Source of the DNA: Utricularia gibba
Lineage: Eukaryota > Streptophyta > Magnoliopsida > Lamiales > Lentibulariaceae
DNA length: 64,000 nucleotides
Direction of reading: 5' to 3'
NCBI GenBank assembly: GCA_002189035.1
Contig: NEEC01000009.1
Coordinates: 2,604,001-2,668,000, forward strand
Shown here: in pieces, positions 21,605 through 37,100 of the stretch
How positions within the stretch are numbered: position 1 is the stretch's first letter
How the letters are laid out: every line of letters starts with the position of its first letter
Translations under genes and position numbers: made by a program
Notes under the pieces: generated by a model
The model's database searches: none
The model's input: the letters and a program-made list of their open reading frames with translations, nothing else
What the model was told of the DNA's origin: nothing

Positions 21605-24107
21605 TTCTTCCACATAAAAATGGCTACATTTTGACGCAAACTAACAAGAACCAGGTGTAGATCATTGTTAGTTCCTACGATGCACACATCCAAAAAAATA
21701 CAACCATTTTACTAACAAGAAAGAAAACCTAACAGAAGCTCCTGTCCAAATTCAGAAAAAAGTGAAGTGTGTCCAAAAACCCATAATATCAACAAATGTT
21801 GCTCTGATATGTCCAAAAACTCAAAAAATTCAAATCTTGATCCTGAAAACTTGAAATTTCGATGAGGTTTAAAAGCTTGCACATGTTTTACCTGAAATCC
21901 GATGCAGATTTAACATGAACACGGATACAAAAAAGTTTACAGAATGATTAAATTCCATGATTTACAGGGCGAATTCATTTAGGTGCACAACGACAAACAA
22001 TGCAACAAAAAAAAAAAAAAAACTAGTACATGGTGGAGGTTGACAACGGAGAGATGATGATGATTGCATGACTCATTCCAAAAGAGACATCCACTTGCCC
22101 AAAACCTCAAAACAACGGATGCGGGTTCGGATACGCCGAACCCGAAACCAATAAGCGCATACCCTAGTAATAAGCCGCTGGTTGCCGCTGCAGCATCATC
22201 AAGATTCTCACCATCCCAGACGTGCCCGCCGTGTGTGAATCTTGAAGATGCGGCACCGGAAAAAACAACGGCTGGTTCGTCCGACCCACGAACGGAATCG
22301 GGGGTTTTCTCGGATTCCGCATCCGGAAAACCCTAATTTCATTTCACCCCAGCTGCGGAAGCCTGTCCGATTGCAGGATCGAAAGCATCGTTAGAGAAAA
22401 GCAGGGTGAGGATGGAAAGAAAGGATCTAGAAAAACCTGGAGGAGGAGGAGGAAGAGCAGACGCAAGATCTGGGAATTCACTGTGGGAGTGAGGTATTGA
22501 TGTGCTGGTGCTGCTTACATGTCCAAAGGAAGGCATTATATAGTGGGTAATCGAATTATATAATCTGATTCCATGCTCCACAAATAATACCACCGAATCC
22601 CATCCATGTGAAGAGTTTTTCTTTCTTTTTTTTAGGAGAAAAAAATAATTATTTTAGGAGAAAAGGGGGATGTATTACAAATCTGACCATTTTTGATGAA
22701 GTGTGTAAAAAAAGTGGCAATCCTTGATTTAAAGTGGAAAATAGGTTAGAAAAAGAACCACATGATGGATGATGTTTCACTTTGCTTTTTTTCTTTTTCA
22801 GCAAACCCTAACTTTTGAGTGGAAGCTTACCCTAGTTTTCATACCCTTCATGATTGCTGTTATTACAGCTGGTACGAGGATATCGGAGCATCAGCTCACC
22901 GGAGACTTTTCCGGCAACACCATCAACCTAATTAAAAACAAAAAAAAATTGCGCACAATTACAAGCCATGCAAGCAAGAATTCCATGGTGCAACTCATTT
23001 TCATGAAAGTGCAAAGGTATGAATTCCACATCAATGGGGTGTTAGACACGGACGTGTGTGTCACTAGTCGCCAGCAACATGATACACCATGAGGAAAACT
23101 TTGGTGTCTCCTGGGGCAACTGGGGCCTGGGTGATAGATAGCTCAAGTGAAAAGTTGGGAGTTGTGGGTATGAAAAAAGGGCCAAGTTCTGTGTACCTTG
23201 ACAGCAACAATAATACTCTTCAACTGTGCGGGGAACCAGATCCCTTCTGGTGGCCCGCCATAGTTTCAAGTTTTGAGGATCTTGCCTTCCGGTTCCGGCC
23301 GGCCGTATGCTCAACTTCAGGAGGATTCACTGGGCTGGACAGTGAACCAGCAAGGAATCTGCTGGTAAACGTTAAAACCATTACTATTGTGACATCAGAC
23401 TCTTTATTTGCCGATGTGGGATTAGATTTTTTTTTCTTTTGTAAGAGAAAGGGTTATTTTAGACTGTGTTTGCAATAGTTTTTACTTTTGAAAAAATATT
23501 TTAGAAGTAGTTTTGTTATCAATATGAGCGATATTTATTTTAAAATTTTTTAAATTATTCTCATTTTTAACAAGTTGAAAACCTCAATTTCTAATTTTTT
23601 TAAAAAAAAAATCACAAAAAATGATTGTTGACAAAGTTTTATGAAATTATTCTAAAAAAAATATAATTTTATATTTATAGTGACAATTTTATGGTGTACA
23701 ATAACTTGTGCATAAATAGCAGTGTTTTAAAACAAGAATCGACCTATTTTTTGGTTTACTAATAGTTTTGAAATGAATCTTGTTTTAATCTATTGTAAAA
23801 TTATTGTGTAAAATAAAAGTAATTATTTAAATTGAATATTTTTAAATTTGAAAAACATTTAATTTTATAAAAATTATTGAATCAAATAAAAAAAATATAT
23901 TGGTCGGGGTTAAATGAGTTACAACTCGAATTCAACCTTAAAATTCAAAACAATGAATTAAAAAGAATAATAAAAATTAATATAAAACTATTTTTTGTTT
24001 TCTATTAATTTCAAATATTCAATTCTGAGGCTCGTTTCTCCCACCGCCACATCATCATCTCTCTCTCGCTCGATGGGGTAGTTCCTACTTTCATCGTTCA
24101 CCGGAAG

Positions 24108-25095
24108 ATGGCTCGAAGCCTGATGCGTGTTCTCGTTAGAATTGGAGGAGTTCAGCACCAATCTCCCATTGCGATCAATGGCTATCAACTAAATTTGAAT
24201 GCTTCAGGTGGGTGTTTAGCAATTTTCATGGCCTGCTCCCCAACTGTTTGATAAAAGTACTCACAGAATTTGAGTGCACACATGCAGGGATTCAAGTCTT
24301 TCCAGCATCATGTCGATTTTTTTCGGGTGGAAAGAGATCAGGTTACGATCTTTTCAAAGGTAAGATTCCAACTGCCAAGGAATTCAGGCGAGAGTGGGCG
24401 AAACAACTGGAGGACGAAGAGGACCATCTGTGGACTGGAAGTGAAAATGACGATGAACTAGATGGGGACAGTAAGCTTAAAAGGGAGATAAAAAAGGCAA
24501 AGCACCGAGCGCGTCACGATGACATCGACGCTGATGATAGCGATGAGCTTCATGGTCTCTTCTCAGAAAGCGATGAAGATAAGTCCCTGTGGACGGGCAG
24601 CGAAGGCGACAGTGACGCTGATATTCCCAAAGAAGCGACACCGCATGAGAGAAGCGACAAGTACATAGACACATTGTTTGAGTTCGAGGAGAGGCCCAGA
24701 TTCAGAAGTCTAACACAAGCACTGAAGGATGAGGAGGAGCCAGAGGAGATGTCTCCCGGAAAACAAGCAAGGAAGCTTGCTGTGCAGAATGCCATGAAGA
24801 AACTGAAGAAAGGGCCTGATGGAAGGTACATAAATGTGTGGGAAGTGATGAGTGATTTGGATGTTCTCGTTGGCGCTTTCGAGAATATAATATCAGGACC
24901 AGAGTATCAGGAACTGAGGGAAGGGGACCAAGAAAATTGAACATGGACTTCTTCAAGGACATTCAGAAGAAAATGAGGGATCCAAACTACCAATTCTCTC
25001 CTGAAATCAAGTTGAAACCAAGGTCAAGCAAGTTGGTATCTAGGAAGAAATGGCAGAAGGCAGAGTCGAGGCGCAGAAAAGCCCGGAACCGGTAG
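24108..25095 (+). CDS. Conserved plant protein, probably organellar (frame broken by one base)
   Basis: Two exons, 24108-24207 and 24288-25095, with a GT-AG intron. The start MARSLMRVLVRIGGVQHQ is basic and acid-free, like a mitochondrial presequence. The mature part holds KIPTAKEFRREWAKQ, then two copies of an acidic LWTG(S)E motif and the conserved SPGKQARKLAVQNAMKKLKK and FEVMSDLD-like VWEVMSDLDVLVGAFENI. The frame stops at 24938 just after LREGDQEN. In the next frame KLNMDFFKDIQKKMRDPNY runs on to a basic end (KKWQKAESRRRKARNR) at 25095. The coding length is 908 bases; one more G in the G4 run 24923-24926 gives 302 codons. I recognise the family as a conserved plant protein without assigned function; a mitoribosome or RNA-related role is only a guess. 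Confidence 0.75.
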
Positions 25096-25498
25096 TGTAA
25101 CAGTAGAACAGTGCAGCTGGCTTTGCAGTACAACAAGCTCATCACTAGAAGTATAGAGCCATTAATGATTCCAAGGATGTCATGAAGCTGGGGAGTCTAA
25201 ACTGAGGTGTACTGAACAGTAACTTTCAGGTATCCCGTGATTTGAGTTAGAGGGATGAGGCAAAGCCAATGAACCCTTGAAACCAATGATGGTTCATGGA
25301 TTGTAAGATTTTATTTTGAATTACACAGGTAGAGCAAACATTTTCATTTGTAAGCGAAACATCTAATGGCCTTATAGCAAACAGAAATGTGGTTTATTAA
25401 ATACCAAATATGGTAAAATAAACATTTGAATATGAAAATAAACTTCCGAAAAACTAATTTTCCACAAAATAATCCGACCAAATGTGGAGCATATGGCC
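25096..25498. other. Convergent 3' region
   Basis: About 400 bases hold the 3'UTRs of the 24.1 kb gene (+) and the lysyl-tRNA synthetase gene (-). AATAAA-like words occur near 25418 on the plus strand. Nothing else is visible. Confidence 0.5.
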
Positions 25499-29630
<4,132 letters not shown>

Positions 29631-31189
29631 GCCCGAACTCCGGTGGCTCTGTCCCGGCCAGTACCAAGCCTTAGAGACGAGCCTTTTGTGATATATACTT
29701 GCAGTCCACAAAACAAATATCACTAAAATGCCGATTTTATTGCATTTTAGACCTCAACTTCCTTGTTTATACAGTTTTCACCCCCAACGTTGGTGTCTTT
29801 CCCCTTCTCATTCTCGGGGATAGGGTTAGTTTAGGTTTTAGGGTTTTCATAAGGCCCTAGTTTTGTGTTTTCCCATTTTCATTTTTGGGGTTAAGATTTA
29901 GAATTTAGGGTTTTCATACGATCCTGCTTTGTCACTTAACAATCACATTGGATTAGGGGTCTCAACTCCTATAGGATGGTTTTGTACGTAATAAATTACA
30001 AAATATAATTATTCAAAAACATATATATCTTCTTCAGTAGTATATTTAAAATTGAAATCATACAATTTAAAATAAAATACAATTCATATATTAAAATAAA
30101 TTCACAATAAAAGGAAAATAAAAAAAATTGGAACATGAAGGAGCATATTCAGTAAAATGATTGTGGACAAAGTGCCATGAAAATTAAAGAGCACTCATAA
30201 GAACGGTTTATTATGTCTAGGCATGAACAAGACCCTTCACTCCACTTAATGCTACCCAACAAAAAGGCATTTACTTTCTGAACAACAACGGATATAGCCC
30301 ATTTTTATTTTCTTTTTTTTAAAAAATAATTTACCATTTTTGATGCATTTTATTTTTCGTTTATATAAAATAATATGGGATGGTATATAAAAAATTGGTT
30401 ATTTTAAAGATAATTGTAAATGATGTGCCAATTGTGGATTTAAGAAAATACAAATGGAATAATAAATAATAATTGTTCTAAAGATATGATGTCATTTTTT
30501 TGGAATAAATTATAATTTAAATGGGAATTGGTTCTGTTTTTTTTGGATTTATTTTATTATTATGTTTTTTTCCTCCGTCTTCTTGTCTCTGCGAACAAGT
30601 TGAAGCCCTCCCCGTCTCTCACTTCAGTCTTACCTGTCACTTGATATTTACCTTTTCTGGTTTTTTTGGGGAAGGGAAAAAGAAAATAATAGAGCCGTGG
30701 GAGGAATGTAAGGTGGTTTTCGATTCATATAGCCTGTAGAGTTACCTCACCTATTTGACGTTTACTGGGTTCCTCTTGTTTCTTCTCTTAGTTCTGGGTG
30801 TCCTTTTAGCTGCTCCTGCTGATGCTCGGAAAATTGGGGCTAAACCCTAGCTTCCCTGTTGTTGATTTCTTTGTCTGGGTAAACTTGATAACTGAACAAG
30901 AATGCTCCTCTAGCTGAGATTTTGAGAGAAATGCCCCTGATTTGGCTGAAGAAGGTGACTTTCTTGCTACCCCCGATGTTCTTTTTTTGTTCTTTTTGGG
31001 GCTGATTGAAGTTGTAGACTTCAATTTGTTGATGTGGGTGGTCTTGCATTTCTTGGGGGGTTTTGATTTTTCTTTTCTTTTCGAGCTTTTTGATTTGATG
31101 TAAAGTTTTGGTTTTTATGGCGTACGCTTCATTTTGAGAGATGATATGATGTTTTTATTGGGTGGGTGCAGGAGAGATAGAAGGAAGAA
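29631..31189. promoter_or_regulatory. Shared divergent promoter region of lysyl-tRNA synthetase and DEK1
   Basis: 1.56 kb separates two start codons facing away from each other. Near the synthetase side, TTTAGGGTTTTCAT occurs twice (29837-29850 and 29904-29917). Each reads as a telo-box-like AAACCCTAAA on the minus strand, within an imperfect 67-base tandem duplication. The middle (29990-30500) is AT-rich. From about 30540 to 31189 the DEK1 leader is probable; the tract GGGTGGGTGCAG at 31160-31171 looks like a 5'UTR intron acceptor. No gene is supported inside. Confidence 0.5.
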
Positions 31190-34100
31190 ATGGAGGGCGA
31201 GTATGGGCTGATTCTGGAATGTATCGTTTCCGGAGCCCTTTTTTGTGTTTTTGGGGCAGCATCTTTTGCTATACTTTGGTTGGTGAATTGGCGGCCTTGG
31301 CGGATTTATAGGTGACCAATTTCCCCTTCCACTTTTTCATGCTTCCTTTAGTCGTGATATTCTGATGGAATGAAGTGGCGGGATGCTTGTCTTCTACTCG
31401 TAATATTTTGGCAATTCTCGATGAGTATACAGAATTTGCTTTACTACTTTTACGTATTGAGAAACGCTTTCACAGAAGCTGTTCATAGATATTTTCACTA
31501 TGGTTTTTTGTTGACGTAAGAAATACTCATCTTTGATCAAGTTAATGCTCCTGATCTCCGATTCCATTAGCTGAGATACAGTGATTGAGTCCTTATTTTA
31601 ACTCAGAAACGCATTTTTTTAATAAGAAAGCAAAAATGTTTACTGTTATATGGGATTTCAAAAGTGTAAAGACCACCGAATTTCTTGTGGCGTGTTTTCT
31701 TGAATTAAGAATCAAGACTAGAATGTATCATGAAAAACGTAATTAGCTTTGGGCTGGACTTAGGGATTTAGGAGTAGAATCATTGGAAGATTGACAGCGC
31801 TGTTTATCTGCACCTTGTCCTCTGGGTACTCGGTTTTGTGGTTTCTTGGTGGCTCCAGTGATGCAGTATGAATGACATCTTATTATGGAGAATGATACTT
31901 ACTGTGGAACTATCTTGCTACTAAGTAGAAGCATTTTCCCTCTAATGTCTCTATGCAACTTGTGATGAACTTACATATTATGCTGTTTTCATTGTTCTTT
32001 CAGTTGGATTTTCGCTAGAAAATGGCCGGCAGTTTTGCAAGGTCCCAGCTTGGATTAGTGTGCGGCCTTCTCTCTGGATCGGCATGGCTGATTGTTGTTT
32101 CACCTATTGCTGTCGTTATTGCATGGGGATCTTGGCTAATGGTGATTTTAGGGAGGGATATAGTTGGGCTAGCTGTTATAATGGCTGGAGTGGCTTTTCT
32201 TCTTGCATTCTATTCAGTTATGCTGTGGTGGAGAACGCAATGGCAAAGTTCAAGTATGTTCATTTTCTTCCTCTGAAACTTGACTATGATATGAGCAACT
32301 GCATTGAGTTACTTGATGTTAGAAGTTCCTGCTTTCTTTTAAAGAACTCCTGAGTAGTGGATTTGCAATAATTGCTATCTGAGAACACGCTTCACATGTT
32401 ATCCATGTACCCAAATAATGAGTGAAAAAGCACCACTTAATTTGATATTATTACAGTCTGAATACACGATTAAGAAAATTCTAAAGAGAAATGATCATGC
32501 GTGTAGTGCTTTGTTGCAAGATATCATAAATTATTCTTGTCATATGTAATTTATCTTATAGGGCCTCTTATTCTTGATTGCATCATTGATCAGTTTGTCT
32601 AATTCTTTTGGAAACCTTGTAACAGGGGCTGTTGCTGTTCTCATTCTCCTAGCTGTTGGGTTGCTCTGTGCATATGAGCTTTGTGCTGTGTATGTTACTG
32701 CGGGTGGGAAGGCATCGGAGCAGTATTCACCTTCTGGCTTTTTCTTTGGTGTGTCAGTTATTGCACTTGCAATAAATATGCTCTTCATCTGTAGGATGGT
32801 TTTTAATGGTATGTGGTGTCTCAAATTGTTTTTCAAATTGAAATTCCGGATTCTCATTCATTAACCTTTTTTTTATCAATTGGAAGGAAATGGCCTTGAC
32901 ATTGATGAATATGTGCGAAGAGCATATAAATTTGCTTACTCTGATTGTATTGAAGTGGGCCCCATTGCTTCGGTGCCCGAACCACCTGAGCCCAATGAGT
33001 TATATTCTAAGCAATCTCGAAGGTATGCCTTATTTCATTTGTGTAGACATGGTTACTTCGCCTATGCTATGGTACATCTTCCTCTTCTTTTTTTTTATCA
33101 GTACTGCTGTACTTCCCTCAAGAGTTGTTTGTGTGAATAATGCCTGCAGGGCTTTACACCTTGGGTTTCTGTACTCTGGTTCACTTGCTGTTCTTCTGGC
33201 GTATTCAGTTTTGTATGGACTTACAGCCAAAGAATCTCACTGGCTTGGTGCAATTACATCTGCCGCAGTGATAATTCTTGGTAGATGACTAAATAACTGG
33301 CTTTGTATCTTCTTGTGTATGTTTACTTATGTAATCCCAAATTTCCTTGCCTTGCAGACTGGAATGTGGGGGCATGCCTTTACGGGTTTAAGCTTCTAAA
33401 AAGTCGTGTTGCTGCACTTTTTGTTGCTGGAATCTCTCGTATCTTCCTGATATGTTTTGGTGTCCATTACTGGTTTGCCTCCTCTCATTTCGTAGTGAAT
33501 AATTTTTCTGAAAATTTACTTCTCTTGACGCACTCTGGTAATGTCTCTTGCAATGTGCATGTACAGGTATCTTGGACATTGCATAAGCTATGCTACTGTA
33601 GCATCTGTGCTGCTTGCTGCAGCAGTTGCCCGTCATTTATCTGTCATTAACCCATCAGCTGCAAGAAGAGATGCTTTGCAGAGTACTGTTATACGGCTTA
33701 GGGAAGGATTTCGTAAGAAGTACCAAACTTCTTCTTCAAGCTCTTCAGAAGGATGTGGATCTAGTGTGAAGCGAAGTAGCAGTGCAGATGCTGGCCATCT
33801 TGGCCATGATACTAACTGGAATAATGTCGAGGGGATTCATTGTGAGAAGGGAGTGGATAGTGGAAGGCCGAGTTTCACTTTGAATAGCAGTTCCTGCCAA
33901 TCTGTCATTCAAGAATCTGAAGTTGGTCCCTCATATGCTGATAAAAGTTTTGAGAATAATAGTCCTTTGGTAGCTTGCTCTAGTAGTGGCATGGAAAGCC
34001 AATGCTGTGACTCTGGTGCCTCTAATTCAATAAGTCAGCCACTGGAATTGAATTTGGCACTCGCATTTCAGGACAAAATAAACAATCCCAGGATTACTTC

Positions 34101-37100
34101 CATCTTAAAGAAAAGAGGAAAACAGGGAGAGCTTGAGTTAGCGACTTTGCTTCAGGATAAGGGCCTTGATCCCAATTTTGCTGTTATGCTTAAAGACAAT
34201 GGATTAGATCCTATGATCCTTGCATTACTACAACGAAGCAGCATGGATGCTGATAGGGATAACCCGGAAGATAATAATGTTACTGTTGCAGATTCAAACA
34301 GTATGGACAATGTTTCACCTAATCAAATATCATTCTCCGAGGAACTGCGGATGCATGGTTGGGGGAAATGGCTTCAGATGCTTAGGTTAATCCTGCACCA
34401 TATAGTTGGGACTCCAGAACGTGCATGGCTTCTCTTCAGTTTTATATTCAGCTTGGAGACAACAACTGTTGCCATTATTCGCCCAGCTCCCATTAAGTTA
34501 ATTAATGCAATGCATCAACAGGTATATTGACTATATAGATGATTCAATTCTTAGTGTCCTGTTTTGCTACTAAAGAGCAAGTGCCCTGCATTTTCTTCTT
34601 CTATCCTGACTTGAGACTCAATCCTTAAACTGCAGTTTGAAATTGGAATAGCTGTATTGCTTCTCTCGCCTGTTGTATGGTCAATCATGGCTTTTCTTAG
34701 GTCTCTTCAGTCGGAAGAGTTGTCAATGACATCAAAACCTCGAAAGGTAGTTATTTATATTGCGAAGAATAATTTAAAACCGTACATTTCATTTCACTTT
34801 CCAGAACTTGTAGCTGTACATTTATGTTTATCTATTTTTCTAACTTAATGATGCACCAAATCAGGTCATTCAAAATTTCTGTAGCTTTTTAATCATGTCT
34901 TGATCCTTGCAAACTTGTTCTTGTGGGAATGCTCTCTGTTTTTTCATGCTAACTTCAAGAAATTTAATGTTAACTTATTTTAAATAATCTTTTCTATTTT
35001 TTCTTGAGCTTGGGGATTTCGTTTTTTTTTCTGGACTTCCTGGCCTTCTATCATCATGTGGCTTGTGGGAAGAGTATTTCTGCTGAATATCTTGAACATG
35101 TTATGTATTTTTTTTTGCCATTGAATTTTAAACAATTAATCCATGTAAAATTTGGTGCAGTATGGATTTGTTTCTTGGATTGTAAGCACATTGGTGGGAT
35201 TGCTACTTTCCTTCTTAAGGTAAAATAACTGTAGTAATATGCCCATAGCTTGACTATCTTTCCTTCTATATTCAGTTAGTTGAATCGTAATCTATATTAA
35301 AAACTCATTCCTGACTTTTAATGGCTCTACAGCAAATCTTCCATCCTTCTTGGATTATCTCTGACGGTACCTCTGATGGTATCATGCCTGTCTGTTGGGG
35401 CTCCTATATGGATGCGCAATGGATACAGGTTTTGGATCTCCAGCAATAACAATGCGAGTGATCCTGGAAGTCATGGTTCTTGGAAGAAAAAGGAGGTGCA
35501 AACCTTTCCTACTAATCAATATTACATATTGATTGAGGATTCCATGCTTTCTCAGATTTGCTTTGAGCTTGGCTGTTCCTGCACGTCATAAAGTAGAATT
35601 TAGACTCATGCATGAACCTATAGTGCGGCAGTATTTGTATACTTTTTGGTATTGCCGCCTGTATTGATTAGGAAAAATTCTTGAAGTCTCCAGGTGTTTG
35701 TCTAACGTATCCTAACACCCATTAGTATTTCTTTTTTTTTTTTGCAGAAGTCATTCATGCTTTAATCTGTTTTCACTTATTTTATGAACTGTTCATGACT
35801 TTCTCTTGGTCACACTTGGTTTTTTGCAGATTGTTATTCTTCCCATATGTATAGCCTTATTTGCTGTGTCTCTACTGGCTCTTGGTGTGATAATATCTCT
35901 GAACCCGTTGGATGATTTGAGCTACAAGGGATGGACGGCTGATCAGAAAAGTGTTTTGTCTCCGTATGCATCATCAGTTTATATCGGTTGGGCCGTGGCT
36001 TCTGCAATCGCGTTATGTGTGACTGGTGTTCTTCCAGTTGTGTCATGGTTTGCTACTTATAGGTTCTCCATCTCCTCTGCTTTGTGCTTGGGGCTATTTG
36101 CAGGTAAAGTGTTTTGCATTGTGTGTGTTCTCCAGATGCCTTCTTTTGGGAATCAGTGTTGTCACTTGTTCAAATGGCTTGATATGCGATTCTATGGCTT
36201 TTCTGTAATTTTGTGTGTGTGTGTGCAGGAATTCTTGTGTCATTTTGTGGTGCATCATATGTGAAGATTGTGAGTTCAAGGAGTGAGCAAATTCCAACAA
36301 AGGCTGATTTTCTTGTTGCATTGCTTCCATTAATTTGCATACCTGCAATATTGTCACTATCCTCAGGTTTGCTTAAATGGTATGTATGATGCATATTCTG
36401 ATTCTTGATCTTGTTTTTTCTTTTCTTAACCGTAAATAGCATGTTTCAAGAATTCATATGCTCGTGGTTGCAGGAAGGATGATAACTGGAAACTTTCTCG
36501 AGGTGCTTACCTATTTATTAGCATTGGTCTAGCTCTTCTGCTAGGTGCAATCTCAGCAATTACATTTACAATCAAGCCTTGGACAGTAAGTCTGGATTCA
36601 AATGATTTACTTTAAAATCCATGCTGTTTTGTCTGCTCTAATATAATTATTTTTTCTGTTATAGATTGGTGCAGCATTTCTGTTGGTTCTTCTTCTTCTG
36701 ATTCTTGCCATTGGTGCAATTCACTTCTGGGCATCAAACAATTTTTACCTGACAAGGTTTCAGATGTTATTTGTTTGCTTCCTTGCATTTTTGTTGGCGT
36801 TGGCAGCATTCATTGTTGGGTGGCTTCAAGGTAAACTACATATTTCCAAATACTTGCATCAAATATTTTACCTGTTCACAGATTGCCTTGTTTATCCCTA
36901 AAAAAGAACTTGTCTCCCCATGTTTAGCATATTGTTTTGGATTTCGCAGATAGAGCTTTCGCTGGAGCATCAGTTGGTTACTTTTCATTTCTTTTCCTGT
37001 TGGCTGGCCGTGCACTGACTGTAAGTGGAAGACAATCCCTAATTCATTTGGCATTATTTTGTCGGAGATAGCATCTACTTTCAAACCTCCAGATGAATCT

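Larger units (their letters stand above)
19344..24107. other. 4.8 kb gene-poor spacer with repeats
   Basis: The stretch 19344-20000 is the probable promoter/leader of the channel gene. Beyond it I find no recognisable gene on either strand. Notable contents are a 25-C run (20018-20042), a C9 run near 20449, an A-run near 20600 and another near 22006, and palindromic sequence near 21476-21500. Two CGATGTGGGAT elements (21594, 23412) and a GC-richer patch with convergent open frames (22064-22593) are also present. A second GC-richer patch lies at 23040-23340. The stretch 23490-24000 is very AT-rich. Much of this looks like degraded dispersed repeats. Confidence 0.5.

Noticed and set aside
23089-23478. 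Plus-strand 129-codon frame in the large spacer
   Set aside because: It ends in low-complexity Phe/Lys sequence and has no recognisable motif; the opposite strand is also open. Not enough to call a gene.
30806-31049. Minus-strand frames in the DEK1 leader
   Set aside because: Lys/Ser-rich shadows of the pyrimidine-rich 5'UTR.
32574-32625. Coding exon at 32563-32625 upstream of the DEK1 exon 3 call
   Set aside because: It reads open, but using it would insert residues between QWQSS and RAVAVL, which are contiguous in the family. The acceptor at 32625 gives the exact family junction.
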